Of a DNA stretch of 64,000 nucleotides, positions 39,989-52,597 are shown one piece after another (within the stretch, counting starts at the first letter, position 1; each line of letters begins with the position of its first letter). The stretch lies in contig JANFOG010000002.1 in the NCBI GenBank assembly GCA_024336345.1, positions 1,178,001 to 1,242,000 on the forward strand, written 5' to 3'. Below the pieces are notes generated by a model, which worked only from the letters and a program-made list of their open reading frames with translations, searched no databases and had not been told where the DNA came from. The translations under genes were made by a program, and so were the position numbers. Origin of the DNA: Mariannaea sp. PMI_226. Lineage: Eukaryota; Ascomycota; Sordariomycetes; Hypocreales; Nectriaceae.

Positions 39989-40900
39989 TCAACGCTTGAG
40001 AAACATGCCGAGCTTAGCTGCAGCGTTGGAAACTTCCAGGACATCTCGGTACGTTAGGCTTGTTCGGGTCTGACGGACGTTACGGCCACCGGCAAAAGCG
40101 TCAGGGTCTCGGAGGAGGGACCAGTTCGCAACAGTGTCGGCGGAGAGGTTGATGTCCTCTCTGATATCTGCAATACCGTGAAGATAATCCGTGTAGAGCT
40201 GGTCAGTTGTTATGAGAAGGCTACGAGGCTCTTGCAAGATTCTCCAAACGGGCTCGGGATCCAATGCGCCGTCATCTTTACTTTTATACAGATTCAGACA
40301 AAGGCTCGCTCCAAGGCTTACTGTGCAGACGACGGGCCAATATGCAGCTCCATCCTGTATTGAAGATGAGCATCCGGCAGCGAGAAGATATAAGTCACTC
40401 ATCATGAACTTAACTTATGCGGCATGATACCAATTCCCGGGGGATACTCGTTGATTAAGACATGATTTGGTCTCTTGTGTGGGCTGGCACTGAAGATATG
40501 CTCGGACTGGGAGTCTTGAACGGGAAGTGACGTCAATCTTGAGACAATGGGGTCCTCAAGCCAAAAAGGTAGAGGGGCGTCGATGAGCTTGTTTTTGACG
40601 AGGTCCGAGGGCCAGGTTTGAAGACGTCGATGTGTCAGCTGTTTCCATCGTGGCCTAGGTGCTGAGGAGATCTGACGCGTACGGTTAGTCGAGGATGGAG
40701 TCGACCTGTTGAGCTCAAGAAGAAAAAGTACGAACTTTCTCCAGGGTGATCTGCTCCTCCTCCTCGGTTATGAAATTTGGGATGTAAAAAGCGCTTCGTG
40801 GTAGGGCGGCGATCCCGACCTGTTGGAGAGAGAGGGGAAGCGAGACGGTATTATTGCGTATGTCAGAAGTCGTAATTGATTGAAGATCGGAGGAGTCCAT
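39989..40900 (-). CDS. ALKBH6-like 2-oxoglutarate/Fe(II) dioxygenase, with a one-base frame problem
   Basis: On the minus strand, exon 1 is 40900-40736 (55 codons), the intron 40735-40672 has a GTTCGT donor, exon 2 runs 40671-40415 and exon 3 is 40354-39989. The protein core is the AlkB fold of the ALKBH6 subfamily: PRWKQLTHRRLQTWPSDL, LINEYPPGIGIMPH then DGAAYWPVV, TVSLGASLCLNLYKSK, EPRSLLITTDQLYTDYLHGI, RTSLTYRDVLEVSN and the end LGMFLKR. The iron-binding HxD sits across the second intron, with His at the end of exon 2 and Asp as the first codon of exon 3. With the only fitting GT-AG intron (40414-40355) the coding sum is 788 bases, one short of a frame, so exon 3 shifts and would stop after about 13 codons. 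The second Fe-ligand His (in YLHGI) and the 2-OG Arg (TRTSLTYR) are intact. It is either a real frameshift, an assembly error, or unusual splicing. Substrate of ALKBH6 is uncertain (alkylated nucleic acid, possibly tRNA). Confidence 0.75.
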
Positions 40901-42956
40901 GTTGAGATCTTGCCAATCGACCGAGGGGAATGCAACGCATATCTAGTAATTGAAGAGTGCACGCCCAGTTGGTGCTAATGAGTTGATGGCTGTTTTTGGG
41001 GAGGGGAGGGGTTTCTTTGGGAGCGTGACCGATGATCATGATTTGTACTTGCAGGGGTGGTGGCGCAGTCAACGTCTGGAAGCTGAAAAGTACCTGCTTA
41101 CCTGTCTAGGTACTTACACAGTAGTGGCAGGAGTAGAGGGGATTCAGATTAGGTACCTTTAGATAGAGTACCTGAGGTGGAGCAGGACGCGCTACTGAAA
41201 CTCAGGTACCTCGGGTTGTTATTGTTTGGGTGGTGTCACGGCTGCCGCGAAATGAGCACCTGGGTATCTTGGAGTCCTTGAAGCTGTGGTTGGACGTATT
41301 TTGAAGGCAGCCAGCATATGTGCGGGCTGGCGGGTTCCGGCTTGCATCTGCAGGCAGCAACTAAGCACAAAACGAGAAACGAGAAATTGCCCCCCCAGGC
41401 TACGTGCAGGGTACTGGACATGCTGTAAGGTAGGATAGTGCAACTGCTACTGTATGCTAAGTAATTTACTACGTACTGTACAGTATGTATTTGATTTGAT
41501 TACCCTGGTGAAATGCCGACACGAACTACAGATACCTAGACCTGGGTTGGGTTTTTGATGAAACGCGGGCCAGGGCATGGGCACGACGAGGAGATGCCAC
41601 AGTACCACACCTCAATAATAAGATGGTGGATTAGTGCAAGGAGGAGACCATTCGGAGCATTGAAAGAGAACCCCTGCTTCCCCTCCGTTCCCTCCTTGCC
41701 CACAGACCAAAAAGGAAAAAAAATAGAAAAGGTCAGGTGAGTCAGTCAGTGGTCAGAGAGAGTGAGCGAGTAAATGAGCGAGGAGGAGGGCTTGGGTTGC
41801 TTCCAATGCATTTCTGATCATCAATGTCGAATCATAATAATTCATCATGCATCTTGGCTTCGTGCAGCATGTGCAAAAGCACCCACCGTAGAGAGATCCA
41901 CCCAAGAGGCCGAAAAAAGGGGATGATGGTGGGAAGGGGGGGACAGCTTGGCCGGGCACATTCTGTAGCGGTGTGAGGCCACCCAAGGGACCTGGAATGC
42001 ACTGGGTGGTCATACCAGTCAGGAGTCTGCATCTGCCTGCAAAATTGCCCGTCGAGTAGGGGATCTAATGTAGGGAATTGATTACCTTACCTACCTTACT
42101 TCCACATCGTTGGTTGATTATTTCGCACAGGCTGCCCGAATCCTTTGTACTATGGTGCCGCCTGCTTCAAAGCCAGCACACAGACTGCCACTACCTCGTA
42201 CCGACTAGGCTCCACTGCAACCTTCCCAGCCCTCCCAAGTTCCACTTGGGACTTGGGGGGGCGCTGCTACTACTGCTGCTGCTGATACTGCTATCGCTGC
42301 TAACAAAGGTAACCACCCACCTTAGGTAAAGTAGGTACAGAAGCTACCTAGGCAACTAAGTGCTCCTCCTACTACTACCGTTGCTCAATGTTTCCAGGTC
42401 GTCTCTGGCCCAACAGAAAGTTGCGGCTGGACTCGCTGTGGGCCTGCCGGACGGCCCCCGCCACTGGCCAATCACAACCACGTCAGCCATCAAAGCCACT
42501 GGGGGACTGGGGGAGGACAGACTTTGTCTTGCGGCTTTGGGTCTGGGAGTCCCGTTTTCATCTGCCATTCCCAAACAAGGTTCGTTCAGCAATCGAATTC
42601 GATTCTTTTGCAACAACATCCATTTATCCCTTCTCTACGCCTCAAACCAACTCGTCGATCTTCTGCATCTCTGCTCACCCTCCGCCTCTTCGTCCCGTAC
42701 ATTTTCCGTCTTCCGCGCGCCCGCATCCCCTCTGTCCTTTCCGATCTGCGCCTCGCCCGTCGCCCGTCTCCTCGCTGGCTCCTTCGTCTCCTCGCCGCCG
42801 CCGCCCGTCAATCACGCCCTCTCTCCAGCGATTAGGGGCTCGTCCTCTTCGACAGCCCACCCTCCGTCGACGCGAATCAATCGCCCCTCCCCCGCCGACA
42901 AAAGCCATCATCTCCAGGATGGTAGTAGCTACTCGTCTTCCTCTCAGGTAAATGAC
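40901..42956. other. Divergent promoter region, ALKBH6-like / Hos4-like
   Basis: About 2 kb separates two divergent starts. The left half carries GGTACC words at 41152 and 41205. The right half (about 42070-42956) is C/T-rich and is open in frame with the Hos4-like gene from 42360 without an ATG; it reads as Pro/Ser-rich low complexity, so I treat it as leader. A GTAAAT donor-like word at 42948 could mark a leader intron. Confidence 0.4.
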
Positions 42957-45900
42957 ATGGATGCGCAGAATGCTGCCCAGTCCGACCAGACGAGGCCCGC
43001 TGGCGCTTCCCCTCAGCGGCCGAGCCAGCACCCTGAGACCACCTCCGAACCAGCGCCAGTGAGCCCCAAAACCGCCTCACCCGTCAAAGAGTCACGCCCG
43101 ATTGCGAGCACCTCCTCTGCCACTGCCACCACTGCTGGAGACGCTCCTGAAGACCGCGATTCCGATGCCGAGACGATTGTTCTACCTGGCAAAGACGGCC
43201 ACTCACCCTCCAAAGTTCGCAAGGTCAGGCAGGAGGATAAGAGCGATGGCGACGCAGACTCCACCAAGCCCTCAAACAAGACCTCTGGCTCCCATGACGC
43301 CGACAAGCCCGTTGCCACCAACCGACTCGTTGATGCTGTGAAGAAGAAGCGCTTGTCCGGCCACATGGACCGCGATAAGCTGCCTCGCAGCAAGGACGCC
43401 TCCAGCGGCTTGAGCTCGGCACCAACGTCTCCACCCCAACTGCACAAACACCGTCGACGCTCCGATGACCCCCGCTCCTCTTCTGATTCCGAGCACGCTC
43501 ATCCCAGGCCTCCCAGAACTATGCTCCGTGACAAACTGAAATCTGGTGAGCGCTTGCTTCCACACAAGCGTAAGGTCCCTAAACACGACTCCGACGACGA
43601 GGGCGACACCCGCAAGGTCAGACGTCAACGTACCACCAGTACAGGCATCGACACGCGTCTGCTCAAGGAACCAAAGGAACTAAAGTCTGTTTCTTCGAAG
43701 CCACACCATGACTCCCGGTCCATCTCTCCACAAGCCCGAGTTCATCGACGAAGTATATCATCACAACTACCCTCTCATTCCTCCAACGGCCTCGGTCAGA
43801 AGAAGAAGCGGCTCCCAGCTCCTTTGCAGCCAACGGACTACCACTCTGATGACTCTTCTGCGAGCGGAAGCCCTCACCCTCGGAGCTCCAAGTTACGAGG
43901 TCTCGCAGCTCCGTCTACGGCTGAGTCAAATGCCTCGCCTGCCAAAATGGCGCCACACAAGAAGCACCTTGATGCTCACGGTCAGACCTTCCTGGCGCGC
44001 GCCTGCGCAAGAGGCGAATACGACGGTGCAAAACAACGACTAGGAGAGAGACCTGAGGATTTAAATGTAGCTGACTACGCTGGGAACACTCCCCTTCAAA
44101 TTGCCGCAATTAACGGCTGCGAAGATATTGTTAAGCTACTGATCGATGCTGGCTGTAATCTGGATTGTGTCAACTACGACAAAGACACACCGCTCTTAGA
44201 CGCAGTCGATAACGGTCACTTGGGAGTTGTGAAGCTTTTGTTGGACGCTGGAGTCAATCCCCGGAAAGCCAATGTCAATGGCGAAGAGCCACTTGACCGG
44301 GTAAATGATGATACTGACAATGCTGACGAGATTCGAGCTGCTCTCGTCGAGGCCAAGAAACGATTTGGTGGCAGACAGCGCACCTCAGAAGACCGACACT
44401 CACATCATGATTATCACGAAACCCGAGACTCTCACGCGCCCGACAGCCCTCGACGATCTCCGGCAACTTTGTCTGGACACACAGCACGAAGGCCGGGGAC
44501 GGTAAGAGCAACCAAGACTAGAAATGATTTATTGTACATGCCTCTTGATGAAAAAACTCTTCGGCAAGCTGCCGGACGTGGAGATGAAGAGACTGTTGCC
44601 CGAATATTGCAGGTCAAGGAAGGCGTCGATGACCCTGAATCGATGGTGGCGGCCGCGAGAGGTGGCCATGATTTGGTTATACAATTATTACTTGGCTTGG
44701 GCGGAGCCAGCCCCGACCCAGCACCCATTAAGAATATGCAGCCAGATGTTTCAACACCGATACTCGCAGCTATTGGACAAGAGAACATCAAAGTTATCGA
44801 GCTGCTCTTAGAACAGCAGGGCTTTGATCCTACTAGGCGTTTGAGAGGAGAAACCTATTACGAAGTTGCCCGACGCCGGCAAGGAACAAACTGGAAAGAG
44901 GAGGAACAGATGCTAAAAAATGCATACGATGAGTACAAGAGAAACCACAAGGATACTGCCAAGATGAGATCCCCTCGGCGAGAGCGAGAACGCGAACGAG
45001 AGCGTGAAGAACGGGATGCAAAGCGCGCTCGTCGAGCTGAGGTGAGAGAAAAGGAGGAAGCGCGCATCTTGAAGCGAAATCACTCGAGCCCTTCAGGGGA
45101 AACTGAGCTTAAGAGGAAAGCAAGCTCGTCCAAGCTTCCCAGTCCTAAAGAGAGACGGAAGTCTGATGCCCCTAATTATAAGGACGAAGCTCCTGCAAAA
45201 CGCGGGCCTGGGAGGCCAAGGAAAGAGGACCGAATTCTTCCGTCTATTCAGGTTTCCGATCGCGAACTGTCTCCCGCCATTTCTCACAAGCAGTTGAAGA
45301 CGAAGCGAGTTGAGCCAGATGCGGCTGGTGTTTCTTCTGAAGGCGAAGCCGTAAAGCCAAGAAGAAAGCTCGTTTCCAAGGGTGAGCTTCGAGGCGAGCG
45401 TGAAAAGAAACGTCGCGCCAGTATGGCCTCAAATGCTTCGTCCCTGAAAGATCATCCACCCAGTCCTTTGGACGTGAAGCATGAAGACCTGCCTGACAAG
45501 CACAGGAGCGACAAGCTCTCCGAGAAGTACCACGATCGAACAAAGGCAATAAAGCGAGACGAATCGAGGGACCGGCCGGCCTTATCCACTGATGGCTCTT
45601 CCAAAAGACATCGTTCTAGCACTCCAGACAGACCTAGTAATGGCGACAAGGACGACAGTGAAGTGGCCATCAAGCGACGACGGCTTGATGCCGAAGGCAA
45701 GGAAAAGCGACAAAAACGCTCCCTGTCAGACGAACGGCCTCGAAAATCGAGCAACCCTCAGGATTCGTCCAAGCTTGCATCCAAACCTAGCCAGAAAAAC
45801 CTTGATGAGGATCGTCGCGAAGCCCGTCACAGTCTTAATCGCGGTGACTCAATGCGGTCCAGCAGCAGCAGCGAGAAACAGATCCATGTAAAACACGAAG

Positions 45901-47626
45901 AGGATCTGGAGATGAAAGATGTCCAATCTATTAAACCTGTGGAAGAAGCCGATATCAAGGCAGCCCGCGAAAAGGAAGCATTGGAGAAGCAACGTCTCCG
46001 AGAACAAGAAGAGGCGAGAAGAAAGAAGCAGCAGCAACAGGAAGAAGAAGAACGCAAGCGCGTCGAGGCTGAGGAAAAGAGGAGACTTGAGGAAGAAGCT
46101 AGGAGGAAAGCGGAAGAAGAGGAACGGAGGCGAAAGGAGGAGGAGGAGAAAAAGCGAAGAGAAGAGGAAGAACAGCGAGAGGCGGAAAGAAAGCGAAAGG
46201 AAGAAGAAGAACGTAAGCGACAAGAGGAGGAGGAGAGGCAGCGACGTGAAGCTGAGGAGAAGGCTCGCAGGGAAGAAGAGGAGAAGCGAAGATTGGAGGA
46301 GGAGAAGCAAAAGAAAGAAGAGGAAGAGCGAAGGCAGCGTGAGGAGGAAGAACGCTTGCGCCAAGAGCAGCTCGAACGAGAGGCTGCTGAAGAGGCCCGT
46401 CGACAACGCGAAGAGGAAGAGCGCAAGGAACGTGAACGACGTGAACGCGCTCACCGAGAAGAAATGGAGAGGAAACGAGCTGCTCGCGAAGCTGAACTAC
46501 GACGGATTCGAGAAGAGCAGGAAAAGGCGCGGCTGGACAAATTACCCCCGCTTCTTAGATGGCTCGACACATGCCCGAACCCAAAGCTTTCAAGTGTGGC
46601 GGAGAGATTTAAACGCATGCAGGGCGTTCGATACGACACCATTCAGCCTGAGGCAAACAAGACGCCTGAAGGTCGCGAGCAATGGGTCCTCAATACCCAT
46701 GTTGCACTCCTTCTCGGCGAGAAGGACCTTGATCTCTCGCGATGTAAGTTTTTTTTTCTCTTTCTTTTTGGACACTGTTCTGTGGATTTCATACTGATTT
46801 GGGAATTCTCAGATACTGCCTGGGAGCGCGTGTCAGTCTCACCACTGGCCAAAAAGTCACTCTGGAGAGTAGAATGGAAACTCTATTCCTTGGTTTCCGA
46901 AAAGTTGTGGGATCTTGGGCGTCAACTCCCCGACTACTATGGCGACGAAGATCCATGCTCATTGGGCTTCCAGACCAAAGAGCGGCTCAAGAGAGAGGCC
47001 TGGGAGAGATTCTTGAACACGGATATGTTTTTCGTCAAGGTAGGAAATATTGCCTATTTGTTGCTCCCATTTGGGATGATTTGCTGACATGTAGCTAGGT
47101 GTCGGATTTGATGTACACTGTGCCTAACATTCCACACCTTCGAAACATTCAGCTTGCAGTTGAATATAGGGAGCTGATGGAGACTGAGGCTCAAGGGCTA
47201 TGCTGGAAAGCATCGCAGAAATGGAAGTCGGACCCGGATGCCAGTCGTTACCACGGTTTTGCTCCCCGATCCAAATACTACATCGACGGACAGATGGTTG
47301 GCGAAGATTTACCTTCGCTACACCAGACAAGTAATGTTCCGTTCCCTGAGAAACGGGTTCCCCGTCGAGGCCTGCTTCAGGTCTACCCGGATGACCCAGA
47401 ATACGTCCGAATTTGCCTTGAACAAGGCCTTGAACACCTTGTAAACGACCACAGCAGCCCACTCGCCAATGGCATCCACTCATCGCCGATCAGCCAAAAG
47501 TCTGTGACACCGGCTGGATCGATTGCCAATGGCACATCAAAGACCCTGGCGGCTTTATCTACAACCAACGATTCAGCGGCTACTAATGGAGCCTTGACAA
47601 ATGGCTTGAACGGATCTATGACTTGA
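42957..47626 (+). CDS. Ankyrin-repeat chromatin protein, Hos4-like (Set3 deacetylase complex)
   Basis: Three exons, 42957-46743, 46813-47039 and 47099-47626, give 1513 residues. The order is: a Ser/Pro/Lys-rich disordered N-terminus (1-335); a first ankyrin block at about 336-475 (NTPLQIAAINGCEDIVKLLI, TPLLDAVDNGHLGVVKLLLD); a second at about 524-635 (ETVARILQV, STPILAAIGQENIKVIELLL); a basic linker with several NLS-like runs (KRGPGRPRK at about 750 resembles an AT-hook); a very long charged helix (about 990-1197) without Pro or Gly; and a conserved C-terminal domain beginning LPPLLRWLDTCPNPKL. Two ankyrin blocks plus this C-terminal domain match the large ankyrin protein of filamentous fungi related to yeast Hos4, a scaffold of the Set3C histone deacetylase complex; the family assignment is inference from architecture. 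Start: first in-frame ATG (MDAQNAAQSDQ). Nuclear location is likely. Confidence 0.82.
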
Positions 47627-48560
47627 ACTTCACAACGAAGCGATTATACAACAAGCTGATGAATGGAAACCAAGCGTTACACAATATCTATTTGAAATTC
47701 TCTTTGTTAGGGTAATGACCATGGGCGGCGCAGGCACAGACAGATAAATGGGCCTGTCTAGTTACTTTGTTGCTTTTTGATTTTTTTTCTCTCATTTTTT
47801 TTCTTTTGGCTTGGGATGGAATTTGTGGCGGATGGGAGGCGAGTATCTTCCTGGCTAAGAACACAGGATAGGATATGAAAAGGGAAAGGGAGGCGCTTGA
47901 GGCCGACCTGATAGCGTTTTGGGTAACACAAGACTTGCAGGCAAGGAGAGAGCAGGCATACAGAGATGAGAGGAGGGTCGGATGAGGAGCAAGGAGCTAG
48001 CAGAAGGGGAAGAGAGAAAGGGGAAATATAGCATTGGTTTCAGAAGCGAATTCTAAGCCAAATAAGACACACATTACCAAGAATCAATATCCTTGGCGTC
48101 TCGACTGAAACTAGAAGCAACGCACCTGAGCAAATCACTTGGGGTGATGTTAGTGCTGTTGTTGGTGAAGAGGATGCCGCACACGGTGATGATGAGCAAC
48201 ATGTGGTAGGTACCTACAGCAGTATAGAAAAAAGGCAGGCAGTGAATGTACCTTTTGTGTGGACGGCTGACATCACACACACCACAACCACGCTTTGTGT
48301 TGGCTCAAAAAAATTTACCCCACCACATCGACGACCACAGGAATCCCACCACTGCACCACAGTAATTTTTTGCCTCCATCAATACACTTCAAGACGTCCA
48401 CATCAGCACTCCAGCCTTGGACGACGGTCGGCACTGACAACTCAGTCGAGTGCACCAATATCTACATTCGCACCAGCGTCTTCACCTCTCAAAATCGAGT
48501 AAATAGACGGCACTCTACAACAAGTACACCGAAACCTGACCCCACCACGCAACCGCAATC
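47627..48560. other. Intergenic region between Hos4-like and RBG1 genes
   Basis: The 3' UTR of the Hos4-like gene (T-rich at 47770-47808) is followed by a G/A-rich stretch (about 47870-48030) and the RBG1 promoter/leader. The last 250 bases are rich in CAC and ACA. Nothing coding is seen. Confidence 0.45.
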
Positions 48561-50408
48561 ATGTCGACCACGGTTGAAAAGGTTCGTTGAGGCCCGGATT
48601 ATGCCTTTCCATTCCGAATTGTTGTCCATTTTGCTAACATATTATCCTCTGCAGATCAAGGAGATCGAGTCTGAAGTATGTTGAAGCATGGGCCTGAGCC
48701 CTTTCCCCCCAACTCCACGTCACCACGAGGCCAACCAACAATGCCAAACACCCCTTCCCATCGACCGTCTGGACCGTTCAGATCTAACCAGCTTTTGATA
48801 AATAGATGGCTCGGACTCAAAAGAACAAAGCAACATCGTATCATCTGGGTCAACTCAAGGCTAAATTGGCTAAGCTAAAGCGTGAGCTGCTTACTCCTTC
48901 CGGAGGTGGAGGAGGTGCTGGTGCTGGTTTCGATGTTGCCAGAACTGGTGTTGCCAGTATTGGCTTTATTGGATTCCCCTCCGTGGGAAAAAGTACGCTC
49001 ATGAGTCGCTTGACTGGCCAACACTCTGAGGCAGCCGCATACGAGTTCACGACCCTTACCTCCGTCCCTGGCCAGGTCATTTATAACGGTTGGTTCCCTT
49101 CTAAAATAGAGATGTTTGGGATCTCAGGCTGCCAGCTCTTGTTTTGGGCCTCAACTGCCTCCTATATTTACTAGTAACTAACTCTGTACCGTAATTCAGG
49201 TGCCCCTTTGCAGATTATCGATCTTCCAGGAATTATCGAGGGTGCCAAGGATGGTCGCGGACGTGGTAGGCAGGTTATTGCTGTCGCCAAAACTTGTCAC
49301 TTGATCTTCATTGTGCTTGATGTTAACAAACCTTTGACCGACAAGCGGGTTATTGAGGCAGAATTAGAAGGCTTCGGTATTCGCATCAACAAAGAACCCC
49401 CGAATATCACATTCAAGAAGAAGGACAAGGGTGGCCTGAACATCACTAGCACAGTTCCTTTGACTCATATTGACAATGACGAGATCAAGGCCGTCATGAG
49501 CGAATACCGAATTAACTCAGCTGATATCACTATCCGATGCGACGCCACTATCGACGACCTAATTGATATCCTTGAGGCAAGGAGCCGAAGGTAAGAGGAA
49601 CATCTGCGATCACCATCGCAAGTGAGGAAAGTCTGATATACTGACATTTCGCTGCTAGCTACATCCCTGTGGTGTACTGCCTCAACAAGATTGATGCCAT
49701 CAGCATCGAGGAGCTGGATCTCCTTTATCGTATCCCCAATGCAGTACCAATCAGCTCGGAGCATGGCTGGAACATTGATGAGCTGATGGAGGCAATGTGG
49801 GACAAGCTCAACCTAGTTCGCGTGTATACAAAGCCCAAGGGAAAGCAACCGGATTACTCGGCTCCTGTAGTCCTCCGAAGTACGCGTTGCACTGTTGAAG
49901 ATTTTGTGAGTTGGACTTTCTTAGCTTTGACCCGTAGTCGGCTGCGATGCAAACGGGTTTACGCATCACCCCTATCCTATCGGTTTCCTTCTTGCTGACG
50001 GGGAGATCCCCATTGCAGTGCAACGCAATCCACAGAAGTATTGTTGAAGTATTCAAAACGGCCATCGTGTATGGAAAGTCTGTCAAGCATCAGCCCCAGA
50101 GGGTCGGACTTGGCCATGAGCTTTGTGATGAGGATGTTGGTAAGTAGTACAAGTTACTCCCACCCCCAATATCAACAGCAGACCGAGGTGGCAATGTTGG
50201 TACCAGGAGGAATAGAAGCGAACGGTCGAATGTCGTATAGATCGTCGTTTCGATACAAGCTCGACGGAAAGCTGGGTCTCATGGCGGGCCTCAGCTTGGC
50301 TCTTCCTTGCCTATGCTGTGCAACAGCAATTTGCCACATCGTCAGCTGAACGTGAGCCATGCATCGTATACTAACTGCTGCCATCTAGTCACCATTGTCA
50401 AGAAATAA
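48561..50408 (+). CDS. Developmentally regulated GTP-binding protein 1 (DRG1/RBG1)
   Basis: This Obg-superfamily GTPase associates with translating ribosomes together with a Dfrp/Tma46-type partner and helps relieve pauses. Seven coding exons are 48561-48581, 48655-48675, 48806-49088, 49200-49590, 49659-49905, 50019-50139 and 50389-50408, joining to 367 residues, the size of human DRG1. The start [24 protein letters not shown] is conserved. The G-domain motifs are P-loop GFPSVGKST (70-78), DLPGIIEGA (116-124), and NKID (248-251). Between them lies the family-specific insert; the TGS domain follows ([20 protein letters not shown] to the end, VTIVKK). The first two exons are 21 bases each. The last intron is 249 bases, longest of the gene. 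No frame disruptions. Confidence 0.96.
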
Positions 50409-51581
50409 TGAGACAATTGAAATGAGATGAAGGAGGGGTGATAAGCCACTTTCGTCCCGCGGACAGGCGTTGTGAGTCGTTCTGCTGACAGAACACGACT
50501 GTTTGAGACCTGCGTTGCGTCAAATGGAGCAAAAGGCACAAGTTACCAAAGCCCAACGGCCAAGCAGGGGGAGGGGTAGTGTTTGATATGCACCAAAAAC
50601 TGGCCGCCGACATCGTTTGAGGACCAAGTGGCGGAGTTCTATGTGACCACATGGAGAGGGAAATCCTGTGATGTGGCGCACCAGAATGGCCGATACGTGA
50701 GGACAATAACGGCAGGGCTGACACGCGATGCGCGGCTACGAGGCAAGTTACGGCCAATGCGGAAACACTACTTCAGCCAGACACGAGATGATCAATGATC
50801 AGCGCAGTTGGTCTCCGGGGAAGTAAAGTGGCGTGGTTACTCCTCATTCTGTTGCAGGACGGAGAGAGGAGATGGGATTCGGTGGAGATGGTGCTGGAAT
50901 TAGCCATATGTCAAGGGGAGGGATCAGAGAAAAGCAGAAAAACAATCTGACTAGGAACCAGGGATGAAGAAGAGAGGGGGCTACTGTACAAGGGGACAGG
51001 CAGGAAGTATGATATTGTCATTGACAAGGGATATGGGACATGGGACATGGGTTTCAAGGCAGGCAAACAAATAAACAAACATACATACAAACAGGAAGAA
51101 AAAAACAAGCAAGTATCGTAACTAATTAGATTCTTCCGTATCGTACATTGTGGCAAATTTCACGAGAGACATTTCTCGACAACAGATTTTCCGCCTCCAG
51201 TGTGTCAGGACTAGTGTGTATGGAATCGGAGTAAGAACGAGCAAGAATGATTTTACAAATTCAGACTCTCCGATAACCTATCGATGCTTACTTGCTGGGG
51301 CTGGAGGGGAGGGGGGTTAGGATGACATAGGGAAGATCCAGACAAGATGATAGCTGCGATGTGGATTGAGATTGACAGTGACAATTGACAATCTGCAAGG
51401 ACATGGGGGCAATTTCCAATTGCCAAGGACATACATCCATCATGCAATCGACCATCAGTGGGGGAGAGAGGTAGCATGGTTCGACCTGCATAGCCGAGGG
51501 CCTCTCTCTATGCGACCGCCTTTGTCGAGCAGAAGGAGTACATAGTAGTTAGTTAGCTAGCAGAAGCATAAACCAGAGGAA

Positions 51582-51620
51582 GCAGACGCAGACGCAGACG
51601 CAGAAGCAGAAGCAGAAGCG
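51582..51620 (+). repeat. Short tandem GCAGAC/GCAGAA hexamer array
   Basis: Units of six bases, first GCAGAC then GCAGAA, are repeated about six times in a purine-rich region. It is a minisatellite-like array in non-coding DNA. Confidence 0.75.
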
Positions 51621-52597
51621 TGGGATATAGGCGGGTCCTCCCAGGGGGGGGGGAGGGGTGGGGTGGAAAACAAGCTTGACTGAGAATAATCGGGCGCTTA
51701 GAGGAGATGTTGATGAGGCCAATGAGGCCACCCTTTGGAGGAGGTGGAGAAGAGACCGACGTCTCCACCCGGTTTTAGTTGAGATGAAAGTGGGAGGACT
51801 TCCGGACGGTTTGACAGCTGTTGTTCGAGGGGAACCCTTGAGATTTTGGGGGGAGGGGAGGAGAAGGGATATTACTCTAGCAGAGGTGGAGGTGGAGGAT
51901 GAGGGACGAGGGATGAGAGAGGGGGGGGCCTTTGAGGTCACTGTCCGCCTTTCACAACGCTTCTCTTGCCGCCGAGAAAGAGATGGATCATGACGGTGGT
52001 GGGTCAGCCGCGGCACTAGCGGAGACTTGAACGGACCAGGACGGGGTTGTATAGATCGCCGAGAAGAGGAGGGACGGGAGAAAGAAGCACAGATTACTGC
52101 ACAGCAGCAGGTCAGGTCAGGTCCAGGTCCAGGTGCAGTCCAGGTGCAGTCCAGGTCGGTAGGCAATTTAGTGGTGGTTTATCGCGGATATTTTCTCCTG
52201 GGGCTGGTGTAGAGAAAGTCCGAGTCCCCGTCCAATGCAATTCCGTCTTTATTCCTATCAGAACAATAAGGGTCACTCACCGGAAAGGGAGTTGTGAAAA
52301 AAAGGAAAAGGAAAGAAAAGAAACCAAAAAAAGGAAACAACGGACCTATCGTCGGCATAAAAGGGTCGTGGTAGCGGGCAGAGCTCAAGTCAGTCAGCAA
52401 CTGAGTGACCTTTGAGTGGTTAACAGGGCATTTTTGGATGCAAGGATAGGAGTAGAGGGAGGGGAGCAGGAGAAGGAGGGGCGTGGTACGATTGATTAGC
52501 CATTAGGAGAGAATTTAACCTGGGCTGTGAGTCTCTCGGCATGTGGATGTTCAGTCGGATGGGTGAGGCAGAGAGGGAACTAGGAGAAGAGAGAAGA

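Noticed and set aside
42360..42956. In-frame extension of the Hos4-like gene upstream of its ATG
   Set aside because: It is open but has no in-frame ATG and reads as low-complexity Ser/Pro; the first in-frame ATG at 42957 gives a sensible start.
45849..46797. Long frames in other phases (292 codons on plus, about 200 on minus) over the charged helix of the Hos4-like gene
   Set aside because: They are shadows of the GAG/GAA/CGA-rich coding repeat of the true frame.
51549..52166. 205-codon minus-strand frame rich in Pro and Ser
   Set aside because: A product of the homopurine plus strand; the C-terminal repeated Cys/Phe/Val comes from the hexamer array.
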